The position numbers and the translations under genes are program-made. A DNA stretch of 64,000 bases from Pseudomonas sp. P5_109. Lineage in GTDB: Bacteria; Pseudomonadota; Gammaproteobacteria; Pseudomonadales; Pseudomonadaceae. Shown here one piece after another: positions 56,103 to 64,000 of this stretch. The notes below the pieces were generated by a model. It ran no database searches. It was given only the letters and a program-made list of their open reading frames with translations, and was not told where the DNA came from. The stretch is from NCBI RefSeq assembly GCF_034009455.1, contig NZ_CP125380.1, positions 2,521,001 to 2,585,000 on the forward strand. The letters run 5' to 3'. The stretch's first letter is position 1; each line of letters begins with the position of its first letter.

Positions 56103-57986
56103 ATGAAAATCCGTTACAAGGTAAGCCTTGTGGCTGCTTGTGTGCTGTTCGTGACGACCAGTCTGCTGTCGCTGGTCCAGGTCAGTCAGGTCCGTTCTAT
56201 TTTGCGCACGCAAGTCGAGGAGGGTATCTCCGAATCGAGCAATGCAGTGGCACGGCAGATCGAAAACTGGCTGAACGCCAAACTTCGGCTGATGGACTTG
56301 GCGGCTCAGGCGATCGACAGCCAGTACAGCCCGCAAGCCACCCAACGCATCATCGATTCACCGATACTGAAAAACGAATTCGAACTGGTATTCGGTGCCC
56401 TTCAATCAGATGGAAAACCGATCAAGAACTCCGCACCCTGGAGTCCCGGTCCTGACTACGATGGACGCTTGCGCCCTTGGTATGCGAGCGGCAAGGCGGG
56501 TAGTCAGTCGGTTTTAACCGAGCCCTATAAGGCTTCAACTTCCGACGAAATCCTGATCTCGGCCGTCACCAAAATCAGCGATGGTGGCCAGTTTCTCGGT
56601 GTGTTTGGGGGACAAATTCGTCTGAACACGATTGCCGACGCCATTAATACGTTGGACTTTGGCGGGGCCGGTTATGCATTTCTGATGAGTCGAAACGGCA
56701 ACATTATTTCCCATCCGGACGCCAATCTGAATGGTAAGCCCTACGGCGAAATTTTCGGCGGTGCCCAGCCACCACTCCACAGTCAGTTGCAGGAGGTACA
56801 GATAAAGGGAAAGACACTCCTGATTTCCTTCATCCCTCTTTCTCAGCTCAAGGGCATGGATTGGTACATTGGTGTGGTGCTCGATCAGGACATTGTCATG
56901 GCCGCAGCCCACACCCTGAGTTGGCGTGCCGTCATTGGTACGGGCCTGGGTGTATTGCTTAGCCTGTTGGTGTTGGGGCTGCTGGTCAGACGGCTACTCC
57001 GACCCCTGGATCAACTCAAGGAATCGTTGGCAGACATCAATCGCGGAGAAGGCGACCTGACCCGTCAGCTACCCGTGGTCGGCAATGATGAAATTGCACT
57101 GGTCGCCGGTGAGTTCAACCAGTTCCTGCAGAACCTGAAAGCACTCATTGGCGATGTGAAAAACAGCTCGCACCAGGTTCGCGAGAGCACCACCGCGACG
57201 TCATTTGAAGCGGATCAGGCAGCCAACCGCGTACAGATTCAATTACAGGAACTGGATCAACTGGCCACGGCCATGACCGAGATGGCCTCGACCGCCGAGG
57301 ACGTCGCACGCAACGCTCAAGTCGCGGCTGAAGCAGCGATCGTTGCCACCGGGCAAGCAACGGACGGAGTCGCCCTGGTCTCCAGGTCAACGGGGGCCAT
57401 CAAGCGTCTGGCTGACGAGATGGACGACACCGGTCATGCGATCAATGAATTGTCCACGCTCAGTCAAAGCATCGAATCGATCGTGGCGGTCATCACCAGC
57501 ATCGCCGACCAGACCAATCTTCTCGCGCTCAATGCGGCCATCGAGGCGGCGCGCGCTGGTGAATCGGGGCGCGGGTTTGCTGTGGTGGCTGATGAGGTGC
57601 GCTCGCTGGCCTCGCGGACCCAGCAATCCACTCAGGAAATACGCCTGATGATTGAGCAACTGCAGACGGGGGTCAAACACGCTCAAGTGCGAATGCAGCA
57701 AAGCCGCGACACTGCCAGCAAGACGGCAGGCGATGCCGATGCGGCCAATGCAACGCTCGAACGCATACGTGAAGCCATTTACCGCATCAATGACATGAAC
57801 CTGCAGATTGCCGCCGCCGCTGAAGAACAGAGCGCCACGACCGAGGAAATCAATCGCAATACGAGCAATATCCGCGATATCAGTCTTGAAGTATCCGGCA
57901 GTGCGGACAAGCAGGTTCGTCAATGCTCGGCGATGGTGGACCATGTCGGCCAGCAGGACAAACTTCTCAGTCGCTTCAGGGTTTGA
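56103..57986 (+). CDS. Methyl-accepting chemotaxis protein with dCache-type sensor
   Basis: 627 residues. TM1 at about 8-28, periplasmic dCache-like domain to ~270 ([11 protein letters not shown] and [20 protein letters not shown] are typical), TM2 ~280-302, HAMP ~303-355, then the signalling domain with [17 protein letters not shown] at the tip. There is no obvious C-terminal CheR pentapeptide. It lies between the acetaldehyde dehydrogenase and acsA, flanked by phosphonate modules. It may sense a phosphonate or a C2 product, though a ligand cannot be read from the sequence. Confidence 0.9.
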   Translation: MKIRYKVSLVAACVLFVTTSLLSLVQVSQVRSILRTQVEEGISESSNAVARQIENWLNAKLRLMDLAAQAIDSQYSPQATQRIIDSPILKNEFELVFGALQSDGKPIKNSAPWSPGPDYDGRLRPWYASGKAGSQSVLTEPYKASTSDEILISAVTKISDGGQFLGVFGGQIRLNTIADAINTLDFGGAGYAFLMSRNGNIISHPDANLNGKPYGEIFGGAQPPLHSQLQEVQIKGKTLLISFIPLSQLKGMDWYIGVVLDQDIVMAAAHTLSWRAVIGTGLGVLLSLLVLGLLVRRLLRPLDQLKESLADINRGEGDLTRQLPVVGNDEIALVAGEFNQFLQNLKALIGDVKNSSHQVRESTTATSFEADQAANRVQIQLQELDQLATAMTEMASTAEDVARNAQVAAEAAIVATGQATDGVALVSRSTGAIKRLADEMDDTGHAINELSTLSQSIESIVAVITSIADQTNLLALNAAIEAARAGESGRGFAVVADEVRSLASRTQQSTQEIRLMIEQLQTGVKHAQVRMQQSRDTASKTAGDADAANATLERIREAIYRINDMNLQIAAAAEEQSATTEEINRNTSNIRDISLEVSGSADKQVRQCSAMVDHVGQQDKLLSRFRV

Positions 57987-58063
57987 GTTTCGCAATTGCC
58001 CGAATGCTCAGGCTGCAGACAGTGACAGATCACAAAAACAACTATTCCACCGAGGTAAGAAAG

Positions 58064-60019
<1,956 letters not shown>

Positions 60020-60043
60020 TTCATCAGGCATCATCGAGTCTTT

Positions 60044-60072
60044 CGCCCGGTAATTTACCGGGCGTTTTGTTG
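60044..60072 (+). terminator. Terminator after acsA
   Basis: CGCCCGGTAA-T-TTACCGGGCG followed by TTTTGTTGTTT. It separates the acsA end from the second phosphonate module. The remaining gap to 60416 holds that module's promoter and no gene. Confidence 0.8.
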
Positions 60073-60315
60073 TTTGGTCCTGGTCTCAAAGACCAATGAC
60101 TTCAACTATCGATCTTGCTTACTGGAATTCTTTAATACTTTCCCGTGGGTGAGGCTGTCCGTTGATCGAGTTGTGGCTAAAACTTGTCAATCTATTGCCA
60201 ATAACTCTTTCTCAACTTTAACGAATTATTTTCGGTTTTTATAAAACGTGCTGTTTATGGAGTGAAAAGGAAAAGCTACATGTATCGGGGTCGCCAGCCA
60301 AACTTGCAAACTGGT

Positions 60316-60330
60316 ATCGGCTGGGTCGAT
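60316..60330. promoter_or_regulatory. Candidate operator upstream of Fe-ADH copy 2
   Basis: ATCGGCTGGGTCGAT, aligned with the perfect palindrome at 49935-49949 and at the same distance from the start (86 bp). The right arm is degraded here. Confidence 0.4.
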
Positions 60331-60416
60331 TGTGACCTGCAATCAAACGATTTGAGATATGAGTACGTGGCGTTGAGTATGACGTTACTTTTAACAACAA
60401 AAATAAAGGAGTCGTC

Positions 60417-61508
60417 ATGACTGCTCGTTTCCACAATCCAGTTGATACACGTTTCGGCTGGAACAGCGTTTTGGAACTCGTCGCTCTCACCGAAGACCAA
60501 AACGTCGCTCTTGTGATTTTTCCCGAAGCGCGTGGACTGGGATTGGTGGAGCGTATTCAGTTTCTACTTGGCGATCGGTTGACGTACATCGTTGAAGACG
60601 TGCAGCCCAACCCCGACGTGTCCCAACTGCGCAACACTTATGAGCGTTTCTGGCAGGAAGCAAGCGATTGCCAAACGGTCATCGCCGTCGGCGGAGGCAG
60701 TGCGATTGACACCGCGAAGGCGCTGATTGTCGGCACTGAGTCGGGCAGCTTTGATGAATTGCTTGCCTTGCTGGCAACGGGCAAGCCCTTTGTCCCAGCC
60801 CGCAGCAAAGCACTGATCGCGGTCCCCACCACGGCAGGCACCGGTAGCGAAGTGACCCCTTGGGCCACCATCTGGGACACCGAGGGCCAAAAAAAGTACT
60901 CCCTGCACCTGGATTGCACCTGGCCCAAAGTCGCCATTGTCGATCCCAACCTGATGCTCACCGTACCGGCTGGCGTCACCGTTTCCACCGGTCTGGATGC
61001 CCTGTCGCATGCGCTGGAATCCATCTGGAACATCAACGCCAACCCGATTTCAGACACCTTCGCGGTTTCCGCGATTGAGGACATTCTGGAATGCCTGCCG
61101 CTGCTGCGTCATGACCTGAGTAACAAGGAGCTGCGTTCGCGGATGGCCTTGGCCGCTCTCAAAGCCGGGATGGCTTTTTCCAACACCAAGACGGCCCTGG
61201 CCCATTCCATTTCCTACGAAATGACTCTGCGCCACGGCCTGCCCCATGGCATCGCTTGCTCCTTTACCTTGCCGCTGGTCCTGGGTTTGGCGTGGGGCCA
61301 TGACGAAGCGCGCGACCGCACGCTGCAACGCATTTTCGGCAACGATCTGCCCAAGGCACAGGCGCAGCTGCGCGAGTTTCTGCACAGCCTGGGGGTGAAA
61401 ACGGAGTTTGCCGACTACGGCGTCACGGCGGGCGAAGCGCAAGAGATGATTAATTTTGCCATGCAAGGTGCACGCGGCAAGAACTTCATCGGCTCTCAAG
61501 CAGCGTAA
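60417..61508 (+). CDS. Phosphonate-associated iron-containing alcohol dehydrogenase, copy 2
   Basis: 363 residues, a close homologue of the 50037 product with the same motifs (AVGGGSAIDTAKA, GLDALSHALE, HSISYEMTLRHGLPHGIAC). Differences are mostly conservative and silent third-base changes are common, so this is an old duplication under selection, not a recent copy or assembly artefact. AAAGGAG precedes the ATG. It heads the second module, whose phnX runs off the window. Confidence 0.88.
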   Translation: MTARFHNPVDTRFGWNSVLELVALTEDQNVALVIFPEARGLGLVERIQFLLGDRLTYIVEDVQPNPDVSQLRNTYERFWQEASDCQTVIAVGGGSAIDTAKALIVGTESGSFDELLALLATGKPFVPARSKALIAVPTTAGTGSEVTPWATIWDTEGQKKYSLHLDCTWPKVAIVDPNLMLTVPAGVTVSTGLDALSHALESIWNINANPISDTFAVSAIEDILECLPLLRHDLSNKELRSRMALAALKAGMAFSNTKTALAHSISYEMTLRHGLPHGIACSFTLPLVLGLAWGHDEARDRTLQRIFGNDLPKAQAQLREFLHSLGVKTEFADYGVTAGEAQEMINFAMQGARGKNFIGSQAA

Positions 61509-61580
61509 CCCCTACAGCCAAGCACTGCTGCGGCGTGTCGGGCCGCGGCGATTTCCGACTGCACCTACATAAAGTGCACC

Positions 61581-61597
61581 CTCCGACTCGCTCGGAG
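61581..61597 (+). promoter_or_regulatory. Conserved intercistronic hairpin before the transporter, copy 2
   Basis: CTCCGA-CTCGC-TCGGAG, preceded by TGCAC...GTGCA with a longer loop than in copy 1. The stretch GGAACGAACAATAATAAGGA to the start codon is identical to copy 1. Confidence 0.5.
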
Positions 61598-61624
61598 GGA
61601 ACGAACAATAATAAGGAAAAGATC

Positions 61625-62920
61625 ATGAATCGTGCCCAAACCATGCCAGGTTTAGCAACCTCTACCCCCTCGTTCCGGGTCGCCCAATGGCGCATGCTGC
61701 TGGCGGCCATGTTCTGTTATCTATTTTTCTACACCGGTCGGCAGACATTTGGTTTTGCCATTCCGGGCATTCAGGCGGAGTTTGGCTTTACCAAGGAACA
61801 CCTTGGTTGGGCATCGGCGGCCATGCTCTGGGCCTACGCCATTGGCCAGGCCATCAACGGCAACCTCGCGGACAAGTACGGTGGTCGGCGCATCATGACC
61901 GCCGGTGCCGTGTTGTCCTGCGTCGCCAACTGGGTGACCAGCTTCGCCAGCGGCTTTGCCGCGCTGATCCTGCCTTGGGGTATCAACGGCTACTTCCAGG
62001 CCTTGGGTTGGGCACCGGGTAGTCGACTCCTCTCCAATTGGTGGAGTGCGGGCGAGCGCGGCAAGGTGTATGGCTTGTATGTGTTTGCCGCGGGTTGCGC
62101 CTCGGTCCTGTCCTATGTGACCTCAATCGTCGTGCTCGAAGTCTTCCAGTTGGAATGGCGTTGGATCTTCCGTTTGCCAGTGCTGCTGATGCTGGCGGGC
62201 GGCATCATCTTCTACCTGGTAGCCCGTGAACGTCCGCAGGATTTGGGCTTTGAGCCTCTCGCCGATACCGGTGTGGCCAATGCCGACGACAAAAACCACG
62301 AAGTGGCACACGGTGAAGTTGAAACCTCGGCGCAACGCTATAAAGCGGTGCTGAAGAATGCCCGCTTGATCATCGCCGCTGTGTCTCTGGGTTTCCAGAA
62401 CGCGGCTCGCTATGGCCTGATCGTCTGGGTACCGGTGCACTTTCTGGGCGCCAACTGGAAAAGCGGCGACAGCCTGGTCGATCCAAAGTGGATTACCGTA
62501 GCGCTGCCGGTGGGCATGGCCATCGGTGCGCTCAGTAATGGCTGGATTTCGGACAAACTGTTCGGTTCCAAACGCTACCTGGCGATCATGCTCTACATGT
62601 TCCTTGGTGCGGGCACCAGTCTGTGGATGTGGACCCTTGCGCCTCACAGCGCCCTCGGCCTGGTGGCATTGTTCCTCTGTGGCTTTTTCGTCTACGGCCC
62701 GGCGTCGAGCTTTTGGGCACTGTGCCCAGACCTGGTTGGCGCCAAGCGGGCGGGTACGGCCACCGGCGTCATGAACTTCGCGTCCTATCTGTTCGCTGGC
62801 CTGGCGGAGCCCCTGATCGGCGGCATGCTCGACGCCACCGGCAATACCTCGTTGATCTTCATCGTGGTCACCGCTGCCTGTCTGTGCAGTGCCACGGTCG
62901 CGCTGTTTATCAGGCGTTAA
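61625..62920 (+). CDS. OPA/MFS-type transporter, copy 2
   Basis: 431 residues, nearly identical to the 51243 product. The DNA of the middle part (about 62160-62520) is almost unchanged from copy 1, while both ends carry many silent differences. That pattern suggests local gene conversion. Function as for copy 1: probable phosphonate uptake. Confidence 0.87.
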   Translation: MNRAQTMPGLATSTPSFRVAQWRMLLAAMFCYLFFYTGRQTFGFAIPGIQAEFGFTKEHLGWASAAMLWAYAIGQAINGNLADKYGGRRIMTAGAVLSCVANWVTSFASGFAALILPWGINGYFQALGWAPGSRLLSNWWSAGERGKVYGLYVFAAGCASVLSYVTSIVVLEVFQLEWRWIFRLPVLLMLAGGIIFYLVARERPQDLGFEPLADTGVANADDKNHEVAHGEVETSAQRYKAVLKNARLIIAAVSLGFQNAARYGLIVWVPVHFLGANWKSGDSLVDPKWITVALPVGMAIGALSNGWISDKLFGSKRYLAIMLYMFLGAGTSLWMWTLAPHSALGLVALFLCGFFVYGPASSFWALCPDLVGAKRAGTATGVMNFASYLFAGLAEPLIGGMLDATGNTSLIFIVVTAACLCSATVALFIRR

Positions 62921-62976
62921 TGCTCTGTCTGAGTTGCACGGTTTAAATGCCAGAAAATAAGAATCAGGACTTTTCT

Positions 62977-63858
62977 ATGTACCAGTACTACGAATGGTTC
63001 CGTTCTTTTCATACGGTTGCAAGAACAGGCAGTTATGCGCTTGCGGCTGAATATCTGAGCGTTCGCCGACCGATTGTGTTTGAACAGGTGAGCGCTTTAG
63101 AGAAGAGTTTTTCAGTGGAGCTATTTCATCGTCACGGGCGCTCCTTCGAATTGAGTTCCATAGGACGTCAGCTGTTTGCAATAACTCGAGGTCTTTTCGA
63201 TCAAGAGGATGAAACCGTGCAACCGAGGGTTAGCCCTGGCAATCTCAGGAAGGGCTCACTGCGAGTGGGTGCTGTATCTCCCCCAATCGCAATGAACATA
63301 ATTTATGCATTGATGCATCACTATCCCGACATCGAACTGAAAACATTCTTCAATACCGAAAGTACGACGTTGGAGCGGCTATACAACTTTGACATTGATG
63401 TTGCAATCCTGGCTCACTCGGAGTTCGATCAGCGTCTATACACTCACTTGTATCGACGCTACCCTATTATTGCCGTTGTCCCCGAAGATCATCCCTGGGT
63501 GCAGCAATGTGAAGTTGCCGTTAATCAGATCGGCGGCGAAAAACTTGTTCTGCGTGAAGGGAGCTCTCGAACGCGCCAACTCGTTGAAGAAGGATGCAGG
63601 AAACTTGATGTCGAACTCAATTGCGTAATGCAACTGAACAGCCGTGAAGCTATCGTGCACGCCATCTCGCAGAATATGGGTATTGGATTTGTCTCGGAGG
63701 TCGAATACGTTGGGACGCCTGGCACCCGTCCAATAATCTTTGCCGATCATCCCTTCCACATTGAATACTACCTTTGCTGTTTGGATATACACCGTGCACG
63801 GCCGCTGATTGCCGAATTACTTAACTTCAGCATGATGCCCTACTTGGCGCCGCATTAG
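62977..63858 (+). CDS. LysR-family regulator of the phosphonate module, copy 2 with altered HTH
   Basis: 293 residues from ATG 62977 (AGGA upstream; an earlier in-frame ATG at 62947 lacks a counterpart in copy 1). The effector domain clearly matches copy 1 (VGAVSPPIAMN, CVMQLNSREAIVHAI). The recognition-helix region reads LSVRRPIVFEQV where copy 1 has LSVGQSTVSEQV. The usual Ser/Thr-Val-Ser of the LysR family is lost, so DNA recognition may be changed or impaired. This copy has diverged more than its neighbouring genes. Confidence 0.87.
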   Translation: MYQYYEWFRSFHTVARTGSYALAAEYLSVRRPIVFEQVSALEKSFSVELFHRHGRSFELSSIGRQLFAITRGLFDQEDETVQPRVSPGNLRKGSLRVGAVSPPIAMNIIYALMHHYPDIELKTFFNTESTTLERLYNFDIDVAILAHSEFDQRLYTHLYRRYPIIAVVPEDHPWVQQCEVAVNQIGGEKLVLREGSSRTRQLVEEGCRKLDVELNCVMQLNSREAIVHAISQNMGIGFVSEVEYVGTPGTRPIIFADHPFHIEYYLCCLDIHRARPLIAELLNFSMMPYLAPH

Positions 63859-63939
63859 TTTATTTAAAGAAGAAGCCACGAAATCACCCTCCCGCAGTGG
63901 GAGGGACGCTCCCACTCATTCCTCGAACGGAGATTCACC

Positions 63940-64000
63940 ATGCAATACAAACAACCTTCCCAAGTACAAGCTGTGGTCCTGGACTGGGCGGGCACTGTCG
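63940..64000 (+). CDS. phnX: Phosphonoacetaldehyde hydrolase, copy 2, cut by the window edge
   Basis: Only about 20 codons are visible. They encode the PhnX N-terminus including VVLDWAGTV with the nucleophile Asp at residue 15, as in copy 1. GGAG precedes the ATG by 8 bp. This shows the four-gene module is repeated in full order. Confidence 0.85.
   Translation, partial: MQYKQPSQVQAVVLDWAGTV

Overview
The window comes from a Pseudomonas, most likely of the fluorescens/putida lineage. The evidence is a typical Pseudomonas REP pair at 55992-56060, a complete nicotinate (nic) cluster in a Pseudomonas-like arrangement, an OprD porin, GC-rich codons, and PhnA/PhnX phosphonate enzymes. It is an accessory catabolic region: almost every gene belongs to a pathway for an unusual carbon, nitrogen or phosphorus source, and the blocks are separated by scars of integrative elements.

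Layout. (1) 1-3408: a homoserine dehydrogenase-like gene and an aldehyde dehydrogenase, convergent with a LacI-type regulator that has lost its DNA-binding domain. (2) 3409-24354: a 20.8-kb segment bounded by two ~148-bp direct repeats. Each repeat carries the 3' half of a tRNA-Pro(GGG) plus its terminator. Inside are an aminotransferase remnant, a leftward operon (NmrA-like, DUF1329, DUF1302, MMPL exporter, YCF48-like), an AraC regulator, a complete aromatic/aralkylamine dehydrogenase operon (membrane protein, aauB-E-D-A, two c-type cytochromes), two SDRs, an acyl-CoA dehydrogenase, an XRE/MmyB-like regulator and a decayed tyrosine integrase. (3) 24355-25753: debris, including a multiply mutated amidohydrolase and an insertion-sequence-like repeat. 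(4) 25754-34419: a phosphonoacetate block with a Dpp-type ABC transporter, a second alkaline-phosphatase-superfamily hydrolase, phnA and a divergent LysR gene. (5) 34605-49549: the nicotinate pathway, nicP-T-F-E-D-C / nicX-R-A-B / nicS, plus an XdhC-like cofactor-insertion gene. (6) 49640-64000: another integrase-end scar, then a module of Fe-dependent alcohol dehydrogenase, OPA/MFS transporter, LysR and phnX, followed by an acetaldehyde dehydrogenase, a chemoreceptor and acsA. The same four-gene module then starts again and runs off the right edge.

How the genes work together. The most interesting reading is block 6. It encodes phosphonoacetaldehyde hydrolase without the PhnW transaminase that normally makes its substrate. 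In PhnW's place is an Fe-type alcohol dehydrogenase of the phosphonate-associated kind. This suggests a route from a hydroxyalkylphosphonate such as 2-hydroxyethylphosphonate to phosphonoacetaldehyde, then acetaldehyde plus phosphate, acetate and acetyl-CoA. Every step, plus uptake, regulation and possibly chemotaxis, is encoded within about 10 kb, and the front half is duplicated in tandem. The substrate is an inference; the gene content and duplication are visible in the sequence. Block 2 would oxidise an aralkylamine in the periplasm with a TTQ enzyme and pass electrons to cytochromes c. Block 5 would convert nicotinate through 6-hydroxynicotinate, 2,5-dihydroxypyridine, N-formylmaleamate and maleamate to maleate and fumarate.
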